Made by a program: the position numbers and the translations under genes. 36,476 nt of DNA, taken from assembly GCA_902791215.1 (NCBI GenBank), contig CADAUZ010000025.1, forward strand, positions 1 through 36,476, written 5' to 3'. Numbering within the stretch: the stretch's first letter is position 1; every line of letters starts with the position of its first letter. The notes beneath the pieces were generated by a model. It had not been told where the DNA came from. It did not search any database and saw only the letters and a program-made list of their open reading frames with translations. Source of the DNA: Oscillospiraceae bacterium (GTDB taxonomy: Bacteria; Bacillota; Clostridia; Oscillospirales; Oscillospiraceae). Positions 25,611-33,170 of the stretch are shown piece after piece.

Positions 25611-26024
25611 TCAATGGTGGTCTACGTAGAAATACTCGAAAGCGCCGGTGGCGCAGATCGTGTCGTCGGCGTTCATGACATCCACATACACAAGGCACAT
25701 GGTCTTGCCCGCGCGGATGACGTGGCCCTTGGCGAAGATTTCGTCGCCGCTGACCGGGAGAAAGTAGTGGATATCCGCGCTTCGCGTGACGGCGGGGCGC
25801 TGCTCGGGGCCGGCAAAGCTTGCGGTGAGTCCGGCGGTGGCATCCATGATGGTGCTGATAAGGCCGCCGTGAACCTTGCCGTAAAAGTTCAGATGGTGGG
25901 GCTGGATCGCCATGCGCATGAGCACGCCGTTCTGCCCGCATTCCAGCAGCTCGCCTCCGCAGTACTGAATAAAGCCCACCATGCGGTTTTGGGCGCTCTC
26001 GGGGACCTTGGGATTTTCTGCCAT
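25611..26024 (-). CDS. PaaI-type hotdog-fold acyl-CoA thioesterase
   Basis: The 137-residue protein has the hotdog signature HLNFYGKVHGGLISTIMDATAGLTASFAG (about 44-72), with the conserved HGG at the start of the central helix and the acidic Asp62 expected to act in thioester hydrolysis. The C-terminal strand pattern (FAKGHVIRAGKTMCLVYVDVMNADDTICATGAFEYFYV) is also typical. It probably hydrolyses an aromatic or medium-chain acyl-CoA in the cytosol; the substrate is not predictable. GAAGGAGCAG precedes the ATG, and a TATACT box lies about 30 bp upstream. Confidence 0.85.
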   Translation of the reverse strand: MAENPKVPESAQNRMVGFIQYCGGELLECGQNGVLMRMAIQPHHLNFYGKVHGGLISTIMDATAGLTASFAGPEQRPAVTRSADIHYFLPVSGDEIFAKGHVIRAGKTMCLVYVDVMNADDTICATGAFEYFYVDHH

Positions 26025-26063
26025 GATCGCTGCTCCTTCGTCATTTTTTCCCAGTATAGCATA

Positions 26064-26091
26064 CGCGCGGGGCCTTGAAAAGCCCCGCGCG
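26064..26091. terminator. GC-rich hairpin between two minus-strand genes
   Basis: CGCGCGGGGC (26064-26073) pairs perfectly with GCCCCGCGCG (26082-26091) over CTTGAAAA. It probably ends the transcript of the gene at 26116-26640; the T-tract on that side is weak. Confidence 0.55.
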
Positions 26092-26115
26092 CATTAATTT
26101 TGTGTGCATCAGACG

Positions 26116-26640
26116 TTACACCGCGTAGTCCGCCAGACGCTCAAACACCTTGTCGGTAAAGCCGATCAGAAAACCGACGGCCGAAAGGGAGAGCTCTGCG
26201 GCGCTGTCCTTTGTTACGAGCTGAAAGAGCTCCGCCGAGACGGTGTTCTCCGAGGTGTCCACATACAGCTTTACGCCGGTGGTCTGGGCGTTGAGTCTGT
26301 TGACCTCTGTCATCACCTCTGACAGCCTGCTTTCGTCAAACTTGATCACCTGACCCATGTAGAGCACGATATCCTCCTGATCCTCGTTGAACAGGATGGA
26401 GAAATGGGAGGTGTAGTCGGACGCGTCTCCTTTATAGGAGAGCTTGACCTGCTCATAGTTTTCACCGGCAAAGTCAATAACGCCGACCAGCGTGGCGGTC
26501 AGATCCGTGTAGCCGTCTATTTCCCGGAGAAAAGCCTGGGTGTTCTGATAGGCGGCGGTGTCAGCAAAAACGGTACTGCCAAGGGAAAGGAGAAGCGTGA
26601 GAACGAGCGCGAAAGACAAAATTGTTTTTGCGGTTTTCAT
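26116..26640 (-). CDS. secreted YbjN-like protein
   Basis: The 174-residue product has a clear signal peptide (MKTAKTILSFALVLTLLLSLGSTVFA, cut near residue 26). The rest resembles a YbjN/type III chaperone-like sensory domain: HFSILFNEDQEDIVLYMGQVIKFDESRLSEVMTEVNRLNAQTTGVKLYVDTSENTVSAE. No lipobox or anchor is present. The start at 26640 has GGGAGG upstream; the frame runs to 26673. Function is unknown. It lies downstream of cinA-thiI on neither the same transcript nor clear pathway, with 63 bp separating it from cinA. Confidence 0.7.
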   Translation of the reverse strand: MKTAKTILSFALVLTLLLSLGSTVFADTAAYQNTQAFLREIDGYTDLTATLVGVIDFAGENYEQVKLSYKGDASDYTSHFSILFNEDQEDIVLYMGQVIKFDESRLSEVMTEVNRLNAQTTGVKLYVDTSENTVSAELFQLVTKDSAAELSLSAVGFLIGFTDKVFERLADYAV

Positions 26641-26703
26641 GTGTTTTCCTCCCTTACTATAGATTAATCTCATAGTAACCTACTTGTAAATGGAAGTCAA
26701 GAT

Positions 26704-27960
26704 TTATTTTACAGGCAGTCCGCTCAGATAGCGGCGCAGCATGTCGAAGGCGTGGTTGCCCGCCATGCGGCGGATGAAGCTGCGGGTACGGAAGGTGCCC
26801 ATATGCGTCTCGCGGACATAGGTCTGCCCCTCGACGGCAAGGCCGATGAAGACGGTGCCTACCTCGTGCACGCCGTCGCCGTCGGGCCCGGCAAGGCCCG
26901 TGACGCTGACGGCCATGTCGGTTTTGAGCCTCTCGCGCACGCCCTCGGCCATGGCGGCGGCCACCTCGCGGCAGACGGCGGTCTTCTCCTCCAGCAGCGC
27001 ATGATCGACGCCGAGCATGGCCTCCTTGACCTCGTTGACGTAGCTCACGACACCGCCCTTGAAGTAGAGGCTCGCGCCGGGCAGCTCCGTAAAGCGGCGG
27101 GCAATATCCCCGCCGGTGCAGCTCTCGGCGGCGGCAAAGGTCAGATTCCGCTCCTTGAGAAGCGCCATGACGGCCTCCTCCACGCACTCGATGTCCACGC
27201 CGTAGACCACATCGCCCAGGCGCTCCCTCACATGCGCCATCACGGGGGCGATCATGGCCTCCGCCTCGGCTTCGCTTCCGGCCTTGGCGGTGATCTGCAG
27301 CAGGCAGTCGCACTCCTTGGCATAGGGGGCCATGGTGGGGTTTGTCATGCGGTTCATCTCGTCGGCAAAGAGATCGTCCACCGCGCTCTCGCCCATGCCA
27401 AAAATGCGCACCGAGTGAGAGACGATGAGCGCATCCGAGAGCTTTTTGAGGTACGGCACGCCGTAGTGTTCAAACATCGGCACGCACTCCTTGGGCGGGC
27501 CGGGGAACATGAGTACATGCTTGCCCGCCGCTTCAAAGGCGCAGCCGGGCGCGGTGCCCCAGAGATTGTGGAAGACCGTGCAGCCCTCGGGCAGCAAGGC
27601 CTGCTGGTGGGTGTTGGGGGTGAGGCCCTTGCCGGTCTTGATGTACTCGTAAAGGCCCTGCTCTTCCCGCTCGTTCATCACCAGGGGCAGGCCAAAGCAG
27701 TCCGCCAGCACCTGCTTGGTCAGATCGTCGCAGGTGGGGCCGAGGCCGCCGGTGGTGATGATGATGTCGGCGCGGGATTTGGCGATCTCCACGCACTGCC
27801 GCAGCCTGTCGGGATTGTCGCCCACGACGGTGTGGTACTTGACATTGATGCCGATTTTGGACAGCAGTTCGGAGATGTCGCGGGCGTCGGTGTTGGTGAT
27901 GTGGCCCAATAAAAGCTCGGTGCCGACGCAGAGGATCTCGGTATCAAAGGCTCTCTTCAT
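26704..27960 (-). CDS. cinA: CinA-family protein (competence/damage-inducible; NMN deamidase domain)
   Basis: The 418-residue protein has the two standard domains. The N-terminal MoaB/MogA-like domain (about 1-170) shows EILCVGTELLLGHITNTDARDISELLSKIGI and TTGGLGPTCDDLTKQVLAD. The C-terminal PncC-type domain (about 255-418) shows TFAAAESCTGGDIARRFTELPGAS and SVTGLAGPDGDG, and hydrolyses nicotinamide mononucleotide in studied homologues, recycling NAD by-products. Start 27960 (MKRAFDTEILCVG) is chosen from the family; it overlaps the end of thiI by 17 bp, so the pair is probably co-transcribed. Full length. Confidence 0.94.
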   Translation of the reverse strand: MKRAFDTEILCVGTELLLGHITNTDARDISELLSKIGINVKYHTVVGDNPDRLRQCVEIAKSRADIIITTGGLGPTCDDLTKQVLADCFGLPLVMNEREEQGLYEYIKTGKGLTPNTHQQALLPEGCTVFHNLWGTAPGCAFEAAGKHVLMFPGPPKECVPMFEHYGVPYLKKLSDALIVSHSVRIFGMGESAVDDLFADEMNRMTNPTMAPYAKECDCLLQITAKAGSEAEAEAMIAPVMAHVRERLGDVVYGVDIECVEEAVMALLKERNLTFAAAESCTGGDIARRFTELPGASLYFKGGVVSYVNEVKEAMLGVDHALLEEKTAVCREVAAAMAEGVRERLKTDMAVSVTGLAGPDGDGVHEVGTVFIGLAVEGQTYVRETHMGTFRTRSFIRRMAGNHAFDMLRRYLSGLPVK

Positions 27961-29125
27961 AGTCGATCGCAATCCTTTCCAATCCCGCAAGGGCTTCGTT
28001 GACCAGGGTTTCCACATCCAGAGCGGACTCGGCCTCCTCGACCTCGGCTACCGTGGGGTGCGTGCGGGGGTGGCGCGGTGTGAAGACCGTGCAGCAGTCC
28101 TCGTAGGGGAGGATGGAGGTTTCAAAGGTGCCGATCTTTCGCGCATGCTGGATGATCTCGCTCTTGTCCATGCCGATGAGCGGCTGGAGGACGGGAAGCG
28201 ACAGCACCGCCTGGGTGGAGGCCATGGCCTCCATGGTCTGGCTTGCCACCTGGCCGAGGTTTTCGCCCGTGACGATGGCCTTGGCCCCGTTATCCAGGGC
28301 GATGCGCTCGGCAATGCGCATCATGAAGCGGCGCATGATGAGGGTGAAATACTCCTCGGGGCACTTGTCGCGGATCTCCTCCTGGATGTGGGTGAAGGGC
28401 ACGACCTCCATGCGCATCTTGCCGCACCAGGGGGTGAGCAGACGGGCAAGCTCGATGACCTTTTCCTTGGCCTGCTCGGAGGTGTAGGGGAAGGAGAAAA
28501 AGTGGACCGGGATGGGACGCACGCCGCGCCGGGCGATCATCCAGGTGGAGACGGGGCTGTCGATGCCGCCGGAGAGAAGGGAGATCGCCACGCCGTTGGA
28601 GCCCACCGGCATGCCTCCGGCACCGGGCACCGGGGCCGCGTGGACGTAGGCCGCGAGGTCGCGCACCTCGATATGCACAACCAGCTCCGGCTCGTGCACA
28701 TCGACCTCAATGTCGGGGTAGGCGTCGCTCAGCTCCCCGCCCACGTACTGGCTCAGCTCGACGGAGGTCATGGGGAAGGACTTGTCCGAGCGGCGGGATT
28801 CTACCTTGAAGCTCTTCGCACGCAGCATATCGTCGCGCAGGTACTCGATGGCGAGCTTTGCGATCGCGTCCTTGTCCTTTTCGCAGGCCGTGGCACGGGA
28901 GATGGCGACGACGCCGAAGACCTTCTGCAGCTCTTCAAAGGCTAAATCCATGTCCGCGCCCTCATCGCCCTCCACGTAAATGGTGGACTGGAGGATATAG
29001 ACCCGGTACTTGCCGAGGCGGCTGAGACGCCAGCGGATATTGCCCAAAAGCTTCTGTTCAAAGCGGCGGCGGTTGAGACCCTTCAAAATGATCTCGCCCA
29101 CCTTCAAGAGGATGATATCGTTCAT
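27944..29125 (-). CDS. thiI: tRNA sulfurtransferase ThiI (4-thiouridine synthesis)
   Basis: ThiI adenylates and thiolates U8 of tRNA. The 393-residue protein has the N-terminal ferredoxin-like domain (about 1-60), the THUMP domain (about 60-165) and the PP-loop ATP pyrophosphatase domain starting at SGGIDSP (185-191). It lacks the C-terminal rhodanese extension of the E. coli enzyme, as is normal in Firmicutes, so sulfur must come from a separate cysteine desulfurase, which is not in this window. AGGAG precedes the ATG. It is divergent from folC and overlaps cinA. Confidence 0.95.
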   Translation of the reverse strand: MNDIILLKVGEIILKGLNRRRFEQKLLGNIRWRLSRLGKYRVYILQSTIYVEGDEGADMDLAFEELQKVFGVVAISRATACEKDKDAIAKLAIEYLRDDMLRAKSFKVESRRSDKSFPMTSVELSQYVGGELSDAYPDIEVDVHEPELVVHIEVRDLAAYVHAAPVPGAGGMPVGSNGVAISLLSGGIDSPVSTWMIARRGVRPIPVHFFSFPYTSEQAKEKVIELARLLTPWCGKMRMEVVPFTHIQEEIRDKCPEEYFTLIMRRFMMRIAERIALDNGAKAIVTGENLGQVASQTMEAMASTQAVLSLPVLQPLIGMDKSEIIQHARKIGTFETSILPYEDCCTVFTPRHPRTHPTVAEVEEAESALDVETLVNEALAGLERIAIDYEESL

Positions 29126-29154
29126 GTTCGGCTCCTGTCAAAAAGTTTCGACCA

Positions 29155-29183
29155 AGTATAACACAGACGAGGGGAATATGCAA
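29155..29183 (-). promoter_or_regulatory. promoter of thiI-cinA
   Basis: On the minus strand TTGCAT (29183-29178), 17 bp, TATACT (29160-29155). Confidence 0.7.
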
Positions 29184-29186
29184 AGA

Positions 29187-29269
29187 AAGAGTGAAAAGTG
29201 AAAAGTTGAAAGTGAAGATAAGGAGTCGCTTTGCGGACCCATAACTCCACTTTACACTTTACACACTCA
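29187..29269. repeat. GTGAAAAGTG-type inverted repeat between thiI and folC
   Basis: A left arm of GTGAAAAGTGAAAAGTTGAAAGTG type (from 29193) and a right arm ACTCCACTTTACACTTTACAC (29243-29263) face each other around GCTTTGCGG. The same repeat type is found at 30880-30897 and 35082-35252. It fills the space between the divergent promoters. Confidence 0.6.
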
Positions 29270-29271
29270 TC

Positions 29272-29300
29272 TTGCGTCGGCGTGCAAAAGGTGATAATAT
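29272..29300 (+). promoter_or_regulatory. promoter of folC
   Basis: TTGCGT (29272-29277), 17 bp, TAATAT (29295-29300), with AAGGAGAA before the ATG at 29331. Confidence 0.6.
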
Positions 29301-29330
29301 ACTCCCAAGCTTTATGCAAGGAGAATTGTT

Positions 29331-30596
29331 ATGGACTACAAAGAGGCTCTGGCCTATCTGAACGCTGTCGAATTTTTCGGCTCCAAGCCGGGACTGGAAC
29401 GCATGGCGGCTATGCTGGATGCGTTGGGCAACCCCCAGGACGGGATGAAATTTGTCCACGTCGCGGGCACCAACGGCAAGGGCAGCTGCGCGGCCATGAC
29501 CGCCTCCGTGCTCAAGGCGGCGGGCTATAAGACGGGGCTATATACCTCGCCCTACCTCTACCGCTTCAACGAGCGCATGCAGATAGGCGGCAAGGAGATC
29601 GAGGACGATGTGCTGGCGGAGCTGGTGACGCGCGTAAAGCCTATCGCCGAGGCGATGGAGGACCACCCCACGGTCTTCGAGCTCATGACTGTCACGGCGC
29701 TTTTGTGGTACAAGAAAGCAGGCTGCGACATCGTGGTGCTGGAGGTCGGGCTCGGCGGGCGCTTTGACGCGACCAACGTGATCCCGGCTCCGGAGTGCGC
29801 GGTCATCATGAACATCGGCCTTGACCACACGGAGATCCTGGGCGACACGCTGGAGCAGATCGCCTTTGAAAAGGCGGGCATCCTCAAGCCCGGTACGGAG
29901 GCGGTGCTGTTTCAGCAGACGCAGAGCGTGACCGAGGTCGTACAAAAGCGCTGTGACGAGCTGGGCATAACGCTCCACATCCCGGACTTCGACGCGATCA
30001 AAGTCGAGTTTGACTCCCTCTACGGCCAGACCTTTACGTACAAGGGTGAGAGCTACGCACTTCCGCTTTTGGGCGCGCACCAGCTCAAGAATGCGGCGAC
30101 GGTGCTGGAGGTCGTGGAGGTCCTTCGAGGGCGCGGCTGGAAGCTCGAGCAGAGCGACGTGGAGCACGGGCTTTACGCGGTGCACTGGCCGGGCCGTTTC
30201 GAGCTGTTGAGCGAGGAGCCGCTGTTTGTGGTGGACGGGGGCCACAACCCCCAGTGCGCCCTGACCGTGCGGGACAATCTCCTGCGCTACTTCCCGGACA
30301 AAAGGCGCATCCTGCTGCTGGGCGTCCTGCGGGACAAGGATTACCCTGCCCTCACGGAGATCCTCAACGAGGCTGCCGACGAATACATATGCATCACACC
30401 CGACAGTCACCGCGCCCTGCCCGCCGGGGAGCTGGCGGATTTTCTCAACCGCTATAACAAGCCGGTGGCCGTCTGCGACTCTATCCGCGACGGGGTGAGC
30501 CTCGCCCTCGACCGCTCGGACGAGGGAAGCGTCGTGTGCGCGGTGGGCTCCCTCTACTCCGTTGGCGAGATCCGGGCCTGCTTTGAGAGATACTGA
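29331..30596 (+). CDS. folC: folylpolyglutamate synthase / dihydrofolate synthase
   Basis: FolC joins glutamate to dihydropteroate or folate using ATP. The 421-residue, Mur-ligase-like protein has the P-loop FVHVAGTNGKGSCAAMTASVL (about 43-63), the folate-loop region YTSPYLYRFNERMQI (about 72-86), the Mur-type GLGGRFDATNVI and NIGLDHTEILGDTLEQIAFEKAGI, and the C-terminal domain from about 285 (VVDGGHNPQCALTVRDNL). Length is normal. AAGGAG is the ribosome binding site. It appears monocistronic, ended by a large palindromic repeat. Confidence 0.95.
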   Translation: MDYKEALAYLNAVEFFGSKPGLERMAAMLDALGNPQDGMKFVHVAGTNGKGSCAAMTASVLKAAGYKTGLYTSPYLYRFNERMQIGGKEIEDDVLAELVTRVKPIAEAMEDHPTVFELMTVTALLWYKKAGCDIVVLEVGLGGRFDATNVIPAPECAVIMNIGLDHTEILGDTLEQIAFEKAGILKPGTEAVLFQQTQSVTEVVQKRCDELGITLHIPDFDAIKVEFDSLYGQTFTYKGESYALPLLGAHQLKNAATVLEVVEVLRGRGWKLEQSDVEHGLYAVHWPGRFELLSEEPLFVVDGGHNPQCALTVRDNLLRYFPDKRRILLLGVLRDKDYPALTEILNEAADEYICITPDSHRALPAGELADFLNRYNKPVAVCDSIRDGVSLALDRSDEGSVVCAVGSLYSVGEIRACFERY

Positions 30597-30605
30597 ATTG
30601 CCCCA

Positions 30606-30877
30606 AAAAAAGGGCGCGTTGCAAAATTCACTTTTAGCATAATTGTTCATGAATACCGTAGGGGAGGGGTGCCTGTGCCCTTTATGGGTATGCCCCTCCC
30701 GGCAGTACAACACAACCATTATAAAGCAATGTACGGCGAAATCGTAGCATTTTACGAAATCGCCGTACATTTTTTCGTAGTTTAGGCTTGCCGTGCGCGG
30801 GAGGGGCAAGCCCCTCCCCTACGCTCATAAGGCTGTGTTTTTGCGAAAAACTGGTATTTTGCAACACGCCCTTTTTT
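30606..30877. repeat. 272-bp MITE-like element made of nested palindromes
   Basis: Outer inverted repeats of 22 bp (AAAAAAGGGCGCGTTGCAAAAT at 30606-30627 and its complement at 30856-30877, one mismatch) enclose a second pair (GTAGGGGAGGGG at 30658 and complement at 30811-30822), each itself a hairpin. In the centre is a stem AATGTACGGCGA with TCGCCGTACATT (30729-30771). No gene is carried. It separates folC from the small membrane-protein gene and may terminate both. Confidence 0.8.
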
Positions 30878-30904
30878 AAACTTCACTTTCCACTTTTTTG
30901 TATC

Positions 30905-31072
30905 TTACCATCCCATCAGCTCCGTGACGGAGTCCGCCACCTCGCCCATGGTCTTGAGCGTCTTGCCCACTACGGTCTTAACGCCGCTCTTCTTCGGGCG
31001 CATAGCGAACATCGCCGCGCTGCCGACCACCAGACCCATGCCCATGCCTACGTAAAAATTGCGTTTGTTCAT
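30905..31072 (-). CDS. 55-residue small membrane protein
   Basis: The product has a glycine-rich hydrophobic N-terminal segment (NFYVGMGMGLVVGSAAMFAMRP) followed by a basic-helical tail (KKSGVKTVVGKTLKTMGEVADSVTELMGW). This resembles small YtxH-like membrane proteins, but is too short to assign. Start 31072 is fixed by AGGAGG; a longer frame to 31138 has none. It stands alone on the minus strand between the repeat element and the ymdB promoter. Confidence 0.65.
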   Translation of the reverse strand: MNKRNFYVGMGMGLVVGSAAMFAMRPKKSGVKTVVGKTLKTMGEVADSVTELMGW

Positions 31073-31121
31073 GTCTTTTCCTCCTGATTGAAGCTGTGTT
31101 GTTATTGTGTGCGCAAAATGC

Positions 31122-31151
31122 TTGCTGTAGCAATGCAATATGTGGTAAAAT
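31122..31151 (+). promoter_or_regulatory. possible promoter of the ymdB-nuclease-ATPase operon
   Basis: TTGCTG (31122-31127), 18 bp, TAAAAT (31146-31151). Confidence 0.4.
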
Positions 31152-31175
31152 ATAAGATACGATAAAATACTGCTT

Positions 31176-31260
31176 GCCTCCCCCAGCCGCTTGCGGCGAT
31201 TGGGGGAGGGGGACCGCTTCAGCGGTGGAAGGGGTAACCCCTCTGCCCTTCGAGCGCAAG
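31176..31260. repeat. CTCCCCC-type palindromic repeat in the ymdB leader
   Basis: GCCTCCCCCAGCCGCTTGCGGCGATTGGGGGAGG (read in parts) forms a hairpin, followed by CCGCTTCAGCGG and GGGGTAACCCC stems. It lies between the promoter and ymdB and would be in the 5' leader of the mRNA. Confidence 0.5.
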
Positions 31261-31278
31261 TAAAGGGAGGCGCAGACT

Positions 31279-32052
31279 ATGGTTGTGAAAATACTCGCGG
31301 TGGGCGACGTGTGCGGTCAGCCGGGGCTGGACGCGCTGGACAAAAAACTGAAACCCTTTCAGAAGGAAAACGACATCGCCTTCACGGTGGTAAACGGCGA
31401 GAACGCGAACGTCGTCGGCATCACTCCGAAGCAGGCGGACTTGATCTTCCGCGCCGGGGCTGACGTCGTCACCCTCGGCAACCACACCTGGACGCGCACC
31501 GAGCTCCAGCCCTATCTGGACGAGCGCACCCGCATCCTGCGCCCGGCAAACTACGCTCCCCAGTGTCCGGGGCGCGGCATCAACGTCTACCACCGGGACT
31601 TCGGCGATGTGTGCGTGTTGAACCTCATGGGCAAGTTCACCCTCGACACCAACACGGATAACCCCTTCGTCATCGCCGACGGCTACATGGCGGAGATCCG
31701 GGAAAAAATCATCCTGGTGGACTTCCACGCCGAGGGCACCAGCGAAAAGCGCGCCATGGGCTTTCTCCTCGACGGGAAGGCCAGCGCCGTCTGGGGCACG
31801 CACACCCACGTGCAGACCTCGGACTGGGAGGTGCTGCCCAAGGGCACGGGCTACATCACCGACCTCGGCATGACGGGCTCGAGACACTCCGTGCTCGGCA
31901 TCGACACCGAGCAGAGCATCGGCAAATTCATGGGCGATCCCCCGCGGCGCTACGAGTCCGGCAAGGGCCAGACCAAGCTGGAGGGCTGCGTGTTCGAGAT
32001 CGACAGCGACACCGGCCGCTGCCTGAACGCAGGAGGGATAAGACTTCTATGA
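31279..32052 (+). CDS. ymdB: YmdB-type metallophosphoesterase
   Basis: The 257-residue protein matches the TIGR00282/YmdB family, which hydrolyses cyclic nucleotides such as 2',3'-cNMP and affects biofilm and RNA processing in Bacillus. Metal-binding motifs are present: VKILAVGDVCGQPG (Asp8 region), VVNGENAN (near 36-43), LGNHTW, VDFHAEGTSEK and GTHTHVQTSD. GGGAGG precedes the ATG. In Bacillus it follows rny, but here it heads an operon with an SbcD-like nuclease (ATGA overlap), suggesting a link to nucleic-acid metabolism. Confidence 0.92.
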   Translation: MVVKILAVGDVCGQPGLDALDKKLKPFQKENDIAFTVVNGENANVVGITPKQADLIFRAGADVVTLGNHTWTRTELQPYLDERTRILRPANYAPQCPGRGINVYHRDFGDVCVLNLMGKFTLDTNTDNPFVIADGYMAEIREKIILVDFHAEGTSEKRAMGFLLDGKASAVWGTHTHVQTSDWEVLPKGTGYITDLGMTGSRHSVLGIDTEQSIGKFMGDPPRRYESGKGQTKLEGCVFEIDSDTGRCLNAGGIRLL

Positions 32053-33170
32053 GCACATTGAAAATTCTCCACACGGCCGACCTGCACCTGGATTCGGCCT
32101 TTGAGGCGCTGCCGGCGGGCAAGGCGCAATTAAGGCGCACCGAACAGCGGGAACTGCTGGCAAGGCTCGCGACCCTTGCCCGCGAGGAGCAGGTGCAGCT
32201 CATCCTGCTGGCGGGCGACCTTTTGGACAGCGACACCAGCTACTACGAGACCGGCGAGGAGCTCTGCCGCTGCCTTGCGGGCATGAATGCGCCGGTGTTC
32301 ATCTCCCCCGGCAACCACGACTATTATTCCCCCCGTTCCCCCTGGGCGCGCATCAAGCTGCCGGGGAACGTACACCTGTTCACGGAAAGCGCCATCCGCG
32401 GCCTGCAGTTTTCCACGCTGGGCATCCGCGTCTACGGCGCCGCCTTCACCGAAAAGCGCAGCGGGCCGCTGCTGCAGGGCTTCACGGCGGAGCGCAGGCC
32501 GGGCATGAAAAACATCCTCATCCTCCACGGCGAGGTGGGCGCCCCGGCGGACTCCCCCTATGACCCCATCACCGAGGCCGAGCTTGCCGCCTCCGGTATG
32601 GACTATGTGGCTCTGGGCCACATCCACCGGGCAAGCGGCCTGAGGCGCGCGGGCGACACCTGGTTTTCCTGGCCCGGCTGCCCGGAGGGCAGAGGCTTTG
32701 ACGAGACCGGAGAGAAGACCGTGAACCTCGTCACCCTCTCCGACGACGGGCACTGCGCCCTGGAGACGCGCTCCATCGCCCAGCGCCGCTATGAAAACCT
32801 CACGGTGGACGTGACGGGGGCCGACCCCCTGCTCGCCATCCACACCCTGCTGCCGGACGAGAGCGTGCGGGATGTCTACCGCATCACCCTCACCGGCGAG
32901 GTGGACGAGCGGCTGGACTTAAACCGCCTGCATGCAAACCTCGCGGAGCTGTTCTTCGAGCTTCAGCTTCGCGATGAGACCACGCCGCGCCGCTCCCTCT
33001 GGGAGAAGGCCGGGGACGACACCCTGCGCGGTCTGTTCTTAAAGAAGCTCAAGAGGGAATACGACACGGCCCCGGACGATACCACGCGCCGCGCCGTCGA
33101 ACAGGCGGCCCGCTGGGGGCTGGCTGCGCTGGACAACCGGGAGGAGGCGGTGAGACATGAAGATCCGTAA
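32049..33170 (+). CDS. SbcD/Mre11-like DNA repair exonuclease (YhaO-like)
   Basis: The 373-residue calcineurin-like phosphoesterase has the Mre11 motif set: HTADLHLDSAFEAL (10-23), LLAGDLLDSD (58-67), ISPGNHDYY (about 86-94), LILHGEVG and VALGHIHRASG. A capping and ATPase-binding C-terminus follows. It should act with the ATPase encoded next (14-bp overlap) as a Mre11-Rad50-like pair that processes DNA ends. The short form and gene pairing resemble YhaO-YhaN of Bacillus more than SbcCD. Start overlaps the ymdB stop (ATGA). Confidence 0.9.
   Translation: MSTLKILHTADLHLDSAFEALPAGKAQLRRTEQRELLARLATLAREEQVQLILLAGDLLDSDTSYYETGEELCRCLAGMNAPVFISPGNHDYYSPRSPWARIKLPGNVHLFTESAIRGLQFSTLGIRVYGAAFTEKRSGPLLQGFTAERRPGMKNILILHGEVGAPADSPYDPITEAELAASGMDYVALGHIHRASGLRRAGDTWFSWPGCPEGRGFDETGEKTVNLVTLSDDGHCALETRSIAQRRYENLTVDVTGADPLLAIHTLLPDESVRDVYRITLTGEVDERLDLNRLHANLAELFFELQLRDETTPRRSLWEKAGDDTLRGLFLKKLKREYDTAPDDTTRRAVEQAARWGLAALDNREEAVRHEDP

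Noticed and set aside
31176-31260. Riboswitch in the ymdB leader
   Set aside because: The stems match a dispersed CTCCCCC-type palindromic repeat rather than a known riboswitch core, and no metabolite gene follows.
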